Positions 17,910 to 27,318 of a stretch of 64,000 bases of DNA are shown here, piece after piece. Within the stretch, counting starts at the first letter, position 1. Each line of letters starts with the position of its first letter. Below the pieces are notes generated by a model, which saw only the letters and a list, made by a program, of their open reading frames with translations, searched no databases and was not told the origin of the DNA. Position numbers and translations under genes: made by a program. Source of the DNA: Bacteroidota bacterium (GTDB lineage Bacteria > Bacteroidota > Bacteroidia > Chitinophagales > Chitinophagaceae); assembly GCA_947453145.1 (NCBI GenBank), contig CANGFA010000005.1, positions 29,459 through 93,458 of the forward strand, read 5' to 3'.

Positions 17910-18500
17910 TTATAATTTACGGGCCTTCATTTTTTTACCATTAGCTCGTTTCCCTAATCTTTTACCTATTTTTCCAAGTAACAGTCCTCCCTCTGTCCTT
18001 AATAAGCCATATCTTAAAAATACCCCATAAAATGTTTTATTAAACTGATTGTTTTCTCCAATGAAATCATAGGTTCCAACTATTGCTCCTATCCCGATAT
18101 TTGATGATAACTGAGCCATTAAAGTGGTACTTACTTCAAACATTAGTGGTGTTGAAGAATTAAAAACCCTTCCAGTACCAATTGCAAATTCACTACTAAA
18201 AATACCAATCTGGCTTGCGTCAAAAGTGGTTCTAAGCTGCATAAATTGTGTAGAATCAGAAACTGCAAACCTTCCATAAGCTATCCCCACATCTAATGGT
18301 CCAAAACTTTTTCCTATTTCTAGATTCTGGACCATTTTAGTTGAAAATTTACCAATATCAGAAGAAATCCCTAATGGATTAATTCTTGCATAAGTGGAGC
18401 TAAATGAGGACGAAGTGTCTTTTGTATTTTCTGATTGTGAAAAAGCTTTAAAAGCAAAAAAGAAAATACAAGTTATTAATATTATTTTTTTATATGCCAT
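17910..18500 (-). CDS. Exported, probably outer-membrane protein of unknown function
   Basis: This 196-residue protein has a signal peptide ending near KAFSQ (22). Alternating hydrophobic stretches follow (LEIGKSFGPLDVGIAYGRF, MFEVSTTLMAQL, IGIGAIVGTYDFIG) that would suit a small beta-barrel. The C-terminus is unusually basic (RLGKRANGKKMKARKL) instead of ending in the aromatic residue expected for a classical barrel. It is preceded by a good promoter match and stands alone between the accessory region and the oxidoreductase gene. No family was recognised. Confidence 0.6.
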   Translation of the reverse strand: MAYKKIILITCIFFFAFKAFSQSENTKDTSSSFSSTYARINPLGISSDIGKFSTKMVQNLEIGKSFGPLDVGIAYGRFAVSDSTQFMQLRTTFDASQIGIFSSEFAIGTGRVFNSSTPLMFEVSTTLMAQLSSNIGIGAIVGTYDFIGENNQFNKTFYGVFLRYGLLRTEGGLLLGKIGKRLGKRANGKKMKARKL

Positions 18501-18532
18501 ATCTAAATACTTTAAAATATTTTTTATAGTAA

Positions 18533-18565
18533 CAAATTTAGTTGTAATTAGTTTGAATTAACAAA
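18533..18565 (-). promoter_or_regulatory. Promoter of the 17910-18500 gene
   Basis: On the minus strand TTTG (18562-18565), a 21-base spacer and TAAATTTG (18533-18540) match the Bacteroidota consensus, with the -7 box 32 bases before the ATG. Confidence 0.55.
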
Positions 18566-18642
18566 AGTTTCAAAAATATTAACTGAAACTAAACCTACAT
18601 ATATAATTAATTAAAAAGGAAATGGTTAAGAATAAAAATACG

Positions 18643-21555
18643 CTACACCAGTGCCTCAAACAACAGTTCCACGGTGTGTAAAGCATGTACACCTGTGCCA
18701 TCCTTAATTTGATGTCTACAACTCGTTCCAGGCGCTGCAATTGTGCAGGTATGGTGATTGGCCCTTACTTTAGGAAACAATACTAACTCTCCAATATTCA
18801 TAGAAACTTCATAATGTTCTTTTTCATAACCAAAAGAACCTGCCATACCACAACAACCCGAAGAGATGGTTTCTACATTATAATGAGCAGGAAAGGAAAG
18901 TACTTTTACCGAATCGCTTAAATTACCCACTGCCTTCTGTTGACAATGTCCATGTAATAATATGGATTTTGGAGATTGCGTGAATTGATCTTTAGTAATG
19001 AACCCGCTCTCCATTTCTTTTGCTAAAAACTCGTCTATAAAAAAACTATTAACTGCTAAATTTTGAGCAGCAACTAAATTTTTATCCGTTGCTAAATCGG
19101 GATATTCATCTCTGAAAGTTAAAATAGCCGAGGGCTCTAATCCTACAATGGGTAGTGACATACTAACCAAAAAGCCTAGCATCTCAATATTCTTGTTTGC
19201 AATTTCTTTTGCTTTTCTAACTAACCCTTTGGACAACCAAGTTCTGCCACTCTCCAAATGTTTAGGGATGATTACTTCATATTTTAATGCCGTTAATAAT
19301 TGAATGGCTTTAATGCCAATTTCTGCATCATTGTAATTGGTAAACTCGTCACAAAACAAATACACTTTCTTTATTGGATTTTGTGGCGCCTTATAATTTT
19401 TTTGATACCAAGACAACAATGTTTGATTGGATAAGCTAGGCATAGAACGTTTAATGGCGAACCCACTTATTTTTTTTATCAAGCCTCCAGTTATTCCGTT
19501 TCGCATTACCACATTATATAAGGAAGGCATTAAGGAACCGAATTTTGCAGTGGCCGTAAAATTGGCAATGAGTTTAGACCTAAACGGCACTCCATTTGCA
19601 TCATAATAATGCTGCAAAAACTCTGCTTTTAATTTTGCCATATCCACATTGGAAGGACATTCGCTTTTACAAGCCTTGCAGCTTAAACATAAACTCATCA
19701 CTTCATAAATTTCTTTATGATCATACCTATTTTGTTTATCGGAATGCGTTAGAAATTCTCTTAAAATATTAGCTCTTGCTCTTGTGGTGTCTTTTTCATT
19801 GCGAGTGGCCATATAGGAAGGACACATAGTGCCCCCCGATAAATGTGTTTTTCTGCAATCCCCTGACCCATTACACTGCTCCGCATGCTGTAAAATATCC
19901 TGCTTATGAAAACGAAATATCGTTTTGAACTCAGGGGTTATTTGTCCCGGCTCATAACGCAACATACTATTCATAGAAGGCGTATCAACAATTTTATTCG
20001 GGTTGAATATATTATTAGGATCCCAAATAGTTTTTATCTGCTTTAACAAGGCATAGTTCTTTTCCCCCACCATCTGTTTTATAAATTCCCCTCTTAAACG
20101 ACCATCACCATGTTCTCCACTCAAAGAACCATTATATTTCTTAACCAAAGTAGCCACTTCCTGGGCAATGGTTCTAAATAACTGATTACCCTCCTTAGTT
20201 TTTAGATTAATAATGGGTCTTAAATGTATTTCACCAGAACCCGCATGCGCATAATGAACGGAGTACAAGCCATGCTTTTTTAATATTTCATTAAAGTCTC
20301 GAATATAGTTAGGCAAATCATTTACGTCTACAGCCGTATCCTCAATTACAGGCACTGCTTTTTCATCTCCTGGTAAATTGCTTAGCAATCCCAAACCAGC
20401 TTTACGGAGTGTCCATATTTTTTTGGTGTCTGCACCAAATAAAACTGGGAAATGATAACCTAATCCAGCTGCTCTCATATCCGCTTCCACTGCATTGGTT
20501 AATGCTATAATTTCTTCTCTGGTTTCTTTAACAAATTCAATAACTAAAATAGCCCCTGGGTCACCTTGTACAAAAAAACGATTCTTGTTTTGCTCCTTAT
20601 TCTCCTTGGTACATTCTAAGATATAATGGTCTATCAGTTCACTCGCACTTGGCTTATATTTTAATCCAATTAAATTTGCATGTAAACTTTCATCAATCGT
20701 ATTAAAATGTACACATAATAAACCCGTTTCTTTGGGTGGTGCTGGAACTACATTTAATTTTATCTCAGTGATAAATGCAAGTGTTCCTTCTGAACCTGCG
20801 ATTAAACTGCAAAAATTAAAATCTTTCCCACCAGCAGTAAATGGATCCGTTTCCACTAGTAAATCTATCGCATAGCCTGTGTTTCTCCTTTTAACCGTCT
20901 TCTTAGGGAACTCCTTTCTAATTTCAATTTGGTTGTCGTAATTACTTAAAATAGAACGAACCGATTTGTAAATATTCCCTTCTAAATTTCCCAATTCACA
21001 TTTTGCATGAAATTCTTCTGTTGAGATACTTTTAAACGAGGTTTGAGTACCGTCACTTAAAAGAGCAGTCACTTCTAATAAATGTTCTCTGGTACTTCTG
21101 TACACTACCGAATTTGAACCACAAGAATTGTTTCCAACCATCCCTCCAATCATGGCTCTATTGGCAGTTGATGTTTCTGGCCCAAAAAATAAACCATGGG
21201 GCTTTAAAAATAAATTTAACTCGTCTCTTATTACACCTGGCTGAACACGTATCCAACCTTCCTCTTTATTTAGTTCCAAAATTTGATTGAAATATTTGGA
21301 GACATCTACAATAATTCCACTACCCACTACCTGACCCGCTAAGGAAGTACCCGCAGTTCTTGGAATTAACGATGTATTATATTCAACTGCAAAATGTATT
21401 AATAAAATTAAATCCTGTTTTGTTTTTGGAATGGCAACTGCCAAGGGTAACTCTCTATAACTAGAAGCATCTGTTGCATACAAAGTTCTCATCATTTTAT
21501 CATAAAATAAATCACCTTCTAATGCATTGGATAGCGCTTTTAGCTGCTGCTTCAT
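18643..21555 (-). CDS. FAD-linked oxidase / Fe-S fusion oxidoreductase (D-lactate or glycolate dehydrogenase type)
   Basis: This large oxidoreductase probably passes electrons from a 2-hydroxyacid to the respiratory chain. I prefer the ATG at 21555 (MKQQLKALSN), giving 970 residues; a start seven codons upstream is also open. An FAD-binding domain of the GlcD type comes first (PRTAGTSLAGQVVGSG; GGMVGNNSCGSNS). The FAD-oxidase C domain follows, with SGEHGDGRLRGEF. Next are two ferredoxin-like clusters, the first with CNGSGDCRK..CP and the second CLSCKACKSECP. C-terminal CCG-type domains end with SSGCCGMAGSFG. The exact substrate is not determined by these motifs. Confidence 0.85.
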   Translation of the reverse strand: MKQQLKALSNALEGDLFYDKMMRTLYATDASSYRELPLAVAIPKTKQDLILLIHFAVEYNTSLIPRTAGTSLAGQVVGSGIIVDVSKYFNQILELNKEEGWIRVQPGVIRDELNLFLKPHGLFFGPETSTANRAMIGGMVGNNSCGSNSVVYRSTREHLLEVTALLSDGTQTSFKSISTEEFHAKCELGNLEGNIYKSVRSILSNYDNQIEIRKEFPKKTVKRRNTGYAIDLLVETDPFTAGGKDFNFCSLIAGSEGTLAFITEIKLNVVPAPPKETGLLCVHFNTIDESLHANLIGLKYKPSASELIDHYILECTKENKEQNKNRFFVQGDPGAILVIEFVKETREEIIALTNAVEADMRAAGLGYHFPVLFGADTKKIWTLRKAGLGLLSNLPGDEKAVPVIEDTAVDVNDLPNYIRDFNEILKKHGLYSVHYAHAGSGEIHLRPIINLKTKEGNQLFRTIAQEVATLVKKYNGSLSGEHGDGRLRGEFIKQMVGEKNYALLKQIKTIWDPNNIFNPNKIVDTPSMNSMLRYEPGQITPEFKTIFRFHKQDILQHAEQCNGSGDCRKTHLSGGTMCPSYMATRNEKDTTRARANILREFLTHSDKQNRYDHKEIYEVMSLCLSCKACKSECPSNVDMAKLKAEFLQHYYDANGVPFRSKLIANFTATAKFGSLMPSLYNVVMRNGITGGLIKKISGFAIKRSMPSLSNQTLLSWYQKNYKAPQNPIKKVYLFCDEFTNYNDAEIGIKAIQLLTALKYEVIIPKHLESGRTWLSKGLVRKAKEIANKNIEMLGFLVSMSLPIVGLEPSAILTFRDEYPDLATDKNLVAAQNLAVNSFFIDEFLAKEMESGFITKDQFTQSPKSILLHGHCQQKAVGNLSDSVKVLSFPAHYNVETISSGCCGMAGSFGYEKEHYEVSMNIGELVLFPKVRANHHTCTIAAPGTSCRHQIKDGTGVHALHTVELLFEALV

Positions 21556-21573
21556 AGTTAAGTATTCAAGCAG

Positions 21574-21581
21574 CAAAAATA
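21574..21581 (-). promoter_or_regulatory. Bacteroidota -7 box upstream of the FAD/Fe-S oxidase
   Basis: On the minus strand TATTTTTG sits 18 bases before the preferred ATG at 21555. It also overlaps the alternative upstream start, which favours the shorter reading. No clear -33 element was found. Confidence 0.45.
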
Positions 21582-21639
21582 CCTAAAAAATATGATTTTA
21601 AACAGGGCAATTCTGCTAAACAATCGTTCAAAATTACCC

Positions 21640-21647
21640 TACCTTTG
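21640..21647 (+). promoter_or_regulatory. Bacteroidota -7 box upstream of the 21662 gene
   Basis: TACCTTTG fits TAnnTTTG, 14 bases before the GTG at 21662 and 35 before the in-frame ATG at 21683. The short distance to the GTG slightly favours the later start. Confidence 0.45.
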
Positions 21648-21661
21648 CAAAAACTTATAAA

Positions 21662-22489
21662 GTGAAGCAATTTCTAAAATACATGTACGTTCTTTTCATT
21701 TCCTTATGTTCCATGAAAGTAACTGCACAAAAAACAGAAAGAAAAGGTGAATTTTATTTTTCTTGGGGTTATAATAAAGAATATTATACACAAACAAACG
21801 TAAGCATCAACCAACCTAGTTTAAATAATAATTTTACTTTTAAAAATACAAGCATTGTGGACCACCCAGGTTGGGACGAAGGTTTATTGCATTTGGCATT
21901 AAGTATTCCACAATACAATTATAGGATTGGTTACTTTTTTGATAAAGAAAAAGGATTGGCTTTCGAAATAAATTTTGATCACACAAAAGCTTTATTTAAA
22001 AATGATCAAACCGTTCACATGGTGGGTACTTATAATGGTAGACAAGTAGATTCTAGTTTCGTTTTCTCGAAAACTGGTACAGGAACATCAAGGAATTATT
22101 ACTACCTAAATAATGGTGCTAATTTTTTATTGTTCAATATTGTAAAAAGAAAAAGATTCACCAATTTATCAAGTAAATCATTTGATTTAGATGGTTTAGC
22201 AAAAGTGGGAGTAGGTCCACTTGTGCCACATGTTGAAAACAGTTTATTTGGACAAAAAAATGAGCAAAAATTTCAATTTGGTGGATGGAATACAGGCGTC
22301 GAATATGCATTAAGAAGTACCTTTAAAAAACATTTGTATTTAGAATTTGCTGGAAAATTAGACTATGCTTACTATTATGGACTTGACGTATACCAAGGCA
22401 AGGCACAACAAAGTTTTGGCACCATGGAATTTATTTTAAACCTGGGCTATACCCTACCTATGGGTCCTAAAAAGCAATTGTCGAAATAA
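21662..22489 (+). CDS. Outer-membrane beta-barrel-like protein
   Basis: This 275-residue exported protein has a signal peptide ending near KVTAQ (23). The first codon is GTG; an in-frame ATG at 21683 would still give a usable signal peptide. The rest is rich in aromatic residues and alternating strands (FYFSWGYNKEYY, YRIGYFFDKEKGLAFEINF, FGTMEFILNLGYTLPMGP). This resembles the 8-10-stranded barrels common in Bacteroidota. It lies 71 bases upstream of the PD40-OmpA gene on the same strand, though that gene has its own -7 box. Function unknown. Confidence 0.6.
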   Translation: MKQFLKYMYVLFISLCSMKVTAQKTERKGEFYFSWGYNKEYYTQTNVSINQPSLNNNFTFKNTSIVDHPGWDEGLLHLALSIPQYNYRIGYFFDKEKGLAFEINFDHTKALFKNDQTVHMVGTYNGRQVDSSFVFSKTGTGTSRNYYYLNNGANFLLFNIVKRKRFTNLSSKSFDLDGLAKVGVGPLVPHVENSLFGQKNEQKFQFGGWNTGVEYALRSTFKKHLYLEFAGKLDYAYYYGLDVYQGKAQQSFGTMEFILNLGYTLPMGPKKQLSK

Positions 22490-22501
22490 TAATTAATTAA
22501 G

Positions 22502-22509
22502 TATTTTTG
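22502..22509 (+). promoter_or_regulatory. Bacteroidota -7 box upstream of the PD40-OmpA gene
   Basis: TATTTTTG fits TAnnTTTG and lies 51 bases before the ATG at 22561, in the 71-base gap. Confidence 0.4.
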
Positions 22510-22560
22510 TAATGTGTGAGCGATAATCCAATATGTATTCTCAGCTGAATATTAAGCATT

Positions 22561-25500
22561 ATGAAAAAAGCTATTTTAAGATCCATCTTCCTTTTTATTG
22601 TAGTTACTAACTGCACCATTTCTTTTGCGCAAAGCAGAATGGTAAAATTACTTGAAAAAGGACAATTAGATAAAGTAGAAAAAAACACTTTAAAGGCCCT
22701 AAATGAAAACCCAAAGGATGTTGAAGCCTTGTATGCTTATTCCTTATTGCTTTCTACAACTACTTATGACAAATACAATTTGGAAACGGCGTATACCAAT
22801 ACCATCATTCTAAAAAACATTTATAAGGATATAAATAACGAAAAGGAGCTTAAAAAACTTACAGAAAAAGAAATTGACGATTATCGAATTGATCAATTAC
22901 TTAAAACAATAATTGATAGTGCATTTAGTAATACAAGTAGAAATCATGATATAAAAGATTTTGAACATTTTTTAGTCTTTTATTCCGAAGCAGATCAATT
23001 TTTAAAGAATGAGGCTACCAATTCAATTTATGCTATAGCCTTTGATGAAGCCAACAACCAAAATACGGTAAGCAGCTACCAAAATTTCATGAATGAGCAT
23101 CCAACTGCGCCTCAAGTTCCTAAAGCTAGATTACTTAGGAATCAATTGGCTTTTGACTTAGCAAAAAACGAAAACACTGCCGAGTCCTACCAAAGTTTTT
23201 TGATAAAATACCCCGATGCAACACAAGTAAAAAAGGCAATTGAGTTAAGGGATGCCAGCGCTTATGAAAAAGTAGAAAAAACAAATACACTAGAAGCATT
23301 TGAACATTATATTGAAAAATATCCAAATTCATTATTTAAACAAAAAGCCGAAGATAAAATTGAAACTTTTGAATTTAAAAAGGCAATGGATCAAAATTCA
23401 TCAGAGGCTTTGTCTGCATTTTTATTTAAACGACCTAAATCCAAATACTTCGACACTGCCTTCACCACATTTGAAACACTACAATACAAAGAGCAAATTG
23501 TTGATAACACCATTGAGGAATATAAATATTTTATTGAGCATTTCCAATCCAATAGTTTAATTAGCATAGCAGAAGATTCACTATACCATATTGCACTTAG
23601 AAATAAGAATTTAAAGGATTTAGAATACTGTACAAATATAAAAGCGGGTACATTTAATGACAGTGCTTTATTAAGTTATTATAAGATTTATACGGACGAT
23701 GGAGAAAAAAGAACAATTGATAAATTTATTCAAGACTTTAAAAAGAAAGAATTCATAAATGTAGCCTTATTAGATAGCTTAAAGGAAGCAGACTACCCTA
23801 TTGCCAGCCTTGGGGACGCATTAAATTTACAATACGGTTATAGCAAATATATGTTCTCGAAATATGATGAGTATATTAAGATAGCCGCACCAAATGAACG
23901 CGCATTTCAAGCCTTACAGAAATTAATCAGCGAGGACATTGAAAAAAAGAATTGGGCAAATGCTTCCAAGACAGTTTTATCCTATGCTCCTTATTTCAAA
24001 AAAAATACTAAAAAAATAGAGAACCTACTCTCTATCTTAATTAAACCCACTGACCCTAATATTAAAGTATATAATATGGGGCCCAACGTAAATACATTGG
24101 TTGGAGGAGAATATACCCCAGTAATTTCGGCGGATGATAAATATTTATTTTTCTGTGGAAGAGATAGGAATGAATTTAACAGAAACGAAGATATTTTTGT
24201 TTCCAAAAAAGGGCCATACGGTTATATGCCTGCAGTACCAATTGCCGAACTTAACTATAATGGCACCAATCAGGCTCCACTATCTATTTCTGCTGACGGA
24301 ACAGAAATGATTTTATTTACAGATGGAAAATTAAAGATGGCAGAAAAAAACAGATTTAATAAATGGGAGATTCAAAACTCCTTCCCTGAAACTATTAATA
24401 GTGGCACTTGGCAAGCAGATGCTAGAATAACAAGTGATAAAAAAGCTTTAATATTTAGCTCCATAAGAGCTACCAATATGGACTATTATCCTGAAAATAA
24501 TCTTGGAAATTATCATTCAAATCATAACTACCCATCCGACATTTATGTTTCATTACGTGATGAGGATAACAATTGGGGCGAGCCCATTAATTTAGGGCCA
24601 ACCATTAATACCATATACTCTGACCGTTCTCCTTTTTTACATCCAGACATGAAAACGCTTTATTTTGCTTCGGATGGTCACGGCGGATTAGGCGAATATG
24701 ATTTATTTAAGTCCACACGTCTTGCTGATTCTTGTTGGGACTGCTGGAGTGAACCCATTAATTTAGGCAAAGAATTTAATACGAAAAATAGCGACTGGGG
24801 CTTAGATATTTCAACGGACGGTGACAAAGCTTATTTAAGCAAAGGAATTGGTATGGGAACGGTGACTGAAAATGTAGTCATTAAAAATGACAATGATATT
24901 TTCTGGTCTAAGGTCCCAGCCTATTTAAGACCCGATTACGTGGCAACCATTACCGGGAAATTATTAGATAACAAAAATCAACCCGTTGTAGCAAAAATTA
25001 GATGGGAGGATTTAGAAGCAAAAAAATTAATTGGCATTGCCAATTCCGACCCCGAAGATGGAAGTTACTTTATTGTACTACCACTTGGCAAACTATATGG
25101 CTATTATATTGATGATGATAATTTATTCCCTATTGCCAGTAGTTTGGATTTAAGAAATTTTAAAAAACAATTAAACCTTTCCAATGATATTAAAATTATC
25201 ACTTACGATGATATGATTAATAACAATGTAAGTGCCTCTATGAATAATATCTTTTTTAAAACCGGTTCCTCTAATCTTGAATCTACTTCACTTCCTGAGC
25301 TAAAAAGAATCGCAAAAATTATTAATGAAAAAGATATTAAAGTTAATATTATTGGGCACACGGATAATATTGGAACCGATGCGAACAATCAAATACTTTC
25401 AGAGGAAAGAGCAAATACTATTAAGAAAATACTAATCAATGAAGGTTGTAAAGATGAGGATGTAATTACTAAAGGAATGGGAAAAACAATGCCAATTGCG

Positions 25501-25566
25501 AGTAATGATACGGAAGCAGGAAGAGCAAAAAATAGAAGAGTAGAAATTAAGTTTGAAAAAAAGTAA
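22561..25566 (+). CDS. OmpA-family protein with helical repeats, PD40 propeller and carboxypeptidase-regulatory-like domain
   Basis: This 1001-residue envelope protein has a signal peptide ending near SFAQ (24). About 450 helical residues follow, with repeated 'SYQ.F...P.A.QV.KA' units (TPR-like). A WD40-like PD40 region at about 510-780 contains TPVISADDKYLFFCGRD, APLSISADGTEMILF and RSPFLHPDMKTLYFASDG. A beta-sandwich with VATITGKLLDNKNQPV comes next. The C-terminal OmpA domain binds peptidoglycan (IGHTDNIGT; NRRVEIKF). The domain order is that of PorE-like proteins of type IX secretion and related lipoproteins, but no other secretion genes are adjacent. I keep it as an OmpA-family anchor protein. 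Confidence 0.8.
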   Translation: MKKAILRSIFLFIVVTNCTISFAQSRMVKLLEKGQLDKVEKNTLKALNENPKDVEALYAYSLLLSTTTYDKYNLETAYTNTIILKNIYKDINNEKELKKLTEKEIDDYRIDQLLKTIIDSAFSNTSRNHDIKDFEHFLVFYSEADQFLKNEATNSIYAIAFDEANNQNTVSSYQNFMNEHPTAPQVPKARLLRNQLAFDLAKNENTAESYQSFLIKYPDATQVKKAIELRDASAYEKVEKTNTLEAFEHYIEKYPNSLFKQKAEDKIETFEFKKAMDQNSSEALSAFLFKRPKSKYFDTAFTTFETLQYKEQIVDNTIEEYKYFIEHFQSNSLISIAEDSLYHIALRNKNLKDLEYCTNIKAGTFNDSALLSYYKIYTDDGEKRTIDKFIQDFKKKEFINVALLDSLKEADYPIASLGDALNLQYGYSKYMFSKYDEYIKIAAPNERAFQALQKLISEDIEKKNWANASKTVLSYAPYFKKNTKKIENLLSILIKPTDPNIKVYNMGPNVNTLVGGEYTPVISADDKYLFFCGRDRNEFNRNEDIFVSKKGPYGYMPAVPIAELNYNGTNQAPLSISADGTEMILFTDGKLKMAEKNRFNKWEIQNSFPETINSGTWQADARITSDKKALIFSSIRATNMDYYPENNLGNYHSNHNYPSDIYVSLRDEDNNWGEPINLGPTINTIYSDRSPFLHPDMKTLYFASDGHGGLGEYDLFKSTRLADSCWDCWSEPINLGKEFNTKNSDWGLDISTDGDKAYLSKGIGMGTVTENVVIKNDNDIFWSKVPAYLRPDYVATITGKLLDNKNQPVVAKIRWEDLEAKKLIGIANSDPEDGSYFIVLPLGKLYGYYIDDDNLFPIASSLDLRNFKKQLNLSNDIKIITYDDMINNNVSASMNNIFFKTGSSNLESTSLPELKRIAKIINEKDIKVNIIGHTDNIGTDANNQILSEERANTIKKILINEGCKDEDVITKGMGKTMPIASNDTEAGRAKNRRVEIKFEKK

Positions 25567-25583
25567 AAAAATAAATATAAATA

Positions 25584-26834
25584 CTAAAGGGTATTTATCA
25601 TTTCCACTTCTTCTTCTTCCACTAATTTTATACTTGCTTTTTTAACAATCACTTTTCGTCCAAGATAAAATATAAGGGATGCACTTAAGGTGCAAAAAGC
25701 CATTACACCAGTCATTGGCAAGGTAGACTCATTATGTAGGATGCTCACTAGTGCCGACATAAATGCACCAACACTCATTTGTATAAAACCCATTAAAGCG
25801 GAGGCATTACCGGCATTTTTTGAAAAGGGTGCCATTGATAGCGCTGATGCATTGGGAAATAAAAAACCTTGGAAACAGAGGAATAAAAGCACTAAAATAA
25901 TGGTGGAATACAACTCACTATATCCAAAAATGGAAGTAGCTACCAAAATTATTCCTATTAACCCCTGCCCAGTTAAAGCTGCTTTAATAATTTGCTCTGA
26001 TGAATATTTTTTTAACAATCTGCTATTTAATTGACTAGCCGTAATTAAACCTCCGGCTATAATAGCAAATATCCATCCATAATGTTGTTCAGAAACCTTA
26101 AATACTTCCATAAAAACATAAGGTGATCCACTTATATAAGCATATAACCCGGCATAAGCAACTGCCCCCATAAATGTATATACCGCAAATTGAGGTTCCT
26201 TTATGATAGATACAAACCCTTTTAAAATGCTTGTAGGTTTTAATGAGAAATTTGGATCTGGCTTTTTGCTTTCCGGAAGTAAAAAATATATTCCTATAAT
26301 GATTAAAGCAATTACAAAAATCAGCATCCCGAAAATATATCTCCAGCCCAATAAAGTAGTGATATATCCACCTAATGTAGGTGCAATGATGGGTGACACG
26401 GCCACGACCAACATAAGCGTTGAAAAAACTTTTGCATTGTCTTTTACTTCAAATAAATCTCTAACCATTGCTCTGGAAGCGACCATACCCACGCAACCAC
26501 CAAGTGCTTGAAAAAATCTAAATGCAATTAAAGTTTCAACGGACATGGCTGTAGCACATGCTAAAGAAGATATTGCATACAGGCTTAATCCAAAATAGAG
26601 TGGGGTTTTACGGCCAAATCTTTCTAGTAATGGACCGTATAATAATTGCCCAACAGAGATACCTATAAAAAAAGAAGATAAAGACAACATCACTTTAGAG
26701 ACACTTGTATTTAGCCCTTTAGCAATACTTGGAAAAGCAGGCAAGTACATATCGATAGACAAAGGGCCTATTGCTGTTAAGAGTCCTAAAATAAGGATTA
26801 GGTAAAAATGTGACTTACTTGTTGTTTGCTTCAT
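25584..26834 (-). CDS. Bcr/CflA-type MFS multidrug exporter
   Basis: This is a 12-helix major facilitator of the drug:H+ antiporter-1 group, 416 residues in the inner membrane. The N-terminus reads GPLSIDMYLPAFPSIA, the Bcr/CflA signature. The cytoplasmic loop motif A appears as GPLLERFGRKTPLYFG and motif C as VVAVSPIIAPTLGG. Members export bicyclomycin, chloramphenicol or sulfonamides; the actual substrate cannot be read here. The gene begins 6 bases after the lipoprotein gene and may be co-transcribed with it and nnrD. Confidence 0.88.
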   Translation of the reverse strand: MKQTTSKSHFYLILILGLLTAIGPLSIDMYLPAFPSIAKGLNTSVSKVMLSLSSFFIGISVGQLLYGPLLERFGRKTPLYFGLSLYAISSLACATAMSVETLIAFRFFQALGGCVGMVASRAMVRDLFEVKDNAKVFSTLMLVVAVSPIIAPTLGGYITTLLGWRYIFGMLIFVIALIIIGIYFLLPESKKPDPNFSLKPTSILKGFVSIIKEPQFAVYTFMGAVAYAGLYAYISGSPYVFMEVFKVSEQHYGWIFAIIAGGLITASQLNSRLLKKYSSEQIIKAALTGQGLIGIILVATSIFGYSELYSTIILVLLFLCFQGFLFPNASALSMAPFSKNAGNASALMGFIQMSVGAFMSALVSILHNESTLPMTGVMAFCTLSASLIFYLGRKVIVKKASIKLVEEEEVEMINTL

Positions 26835-26840
26835 CTTATA

Positions 26841-27275
26841 CTACTTGGCCGCCAACTTAAATGTAAGGGCTTTCGTATTAGTGGCTGTAGATTTAGAAGT
26901 AACCACAACAGTTGCAGAACATAATACTCCTGAAGTTAAACCACTTATGGTAATTGTGTTATCTGCAGTTGTAGTTGAAATAGAATTAGTAAAAACAGTT
27001 GTATTATCCGCATCCTTTAAAACAGTCACACCCACTGTTACTCCTGAAGATGGTAAGGTTGAACTTACTTTAACAATGATAGGCTGTGATGTTCCAACAA
27101 CCCCTAAAATATTCCCCGAACCTGGGTCTACATTTACGGAAAAAGCAACTGCCGACTCTGTTGGGGTTGGGGTTGGAGTAGGTGTAGGCGTAGGTGTAGG
27201 TGAATCTCCCCCACTTTTGCTACAAGCCAAAAGGAAAAAAGGAACGGCAATTAAAAGGTTTCTTATGCTTTTCAT
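26841..27275 (-). CDS. Lipoprotein with Thr-Pro linker
   Basis: This is a 144-residue probable lipoprotein with the lipobox LLAC (C18) after a short signal peptide. A spacer SKSGGDS and a seven-unit PT repeat at about 26-39 follow. The remaining 100 residues form a Thr/Ser/Val-rich beta domain resembling an immunoglobulin-like fold. The PT tract is encoded by imperfect hexamer repeats (27160-27203) and could vary in length. Function is unknown. It is placed between nnrD and the exporter gene on the same strand. Confidence 0.65.
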   Translation of the reverse strand: MKSIRNLLIAVPFFLLACSKSGGDSPTPTPTPTPTPTPTESAVAFSVNVDPGSGNILGVVGTSQPIIVKVSSTLPSSGVTVGVTVLKDADNTTVFTNSISTTTADNTITISGLTSGVLCSATVVVTSKSTATNTKALTFKLAAK

Positions 27276-27318
27276 AATGAATATAAAGATAGGAATTTTT
27301 TAAAAATATAAAATAAAT

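Noticed and set aside
11235..18642. Genomic island integrated at tRNA-Lys
   Set aside because: The accessory genes lie next to the tRNA, but I saw no integrase and no second copy of the tRNA 3' end before 18650.
26845..27303. 152-codon plus-strand frame with a GV repeat
   Set aside because: It is antisense to the lipoprotein gene and its repeat mirrors the PT tract; the lipobox supports the minus-strand reading.
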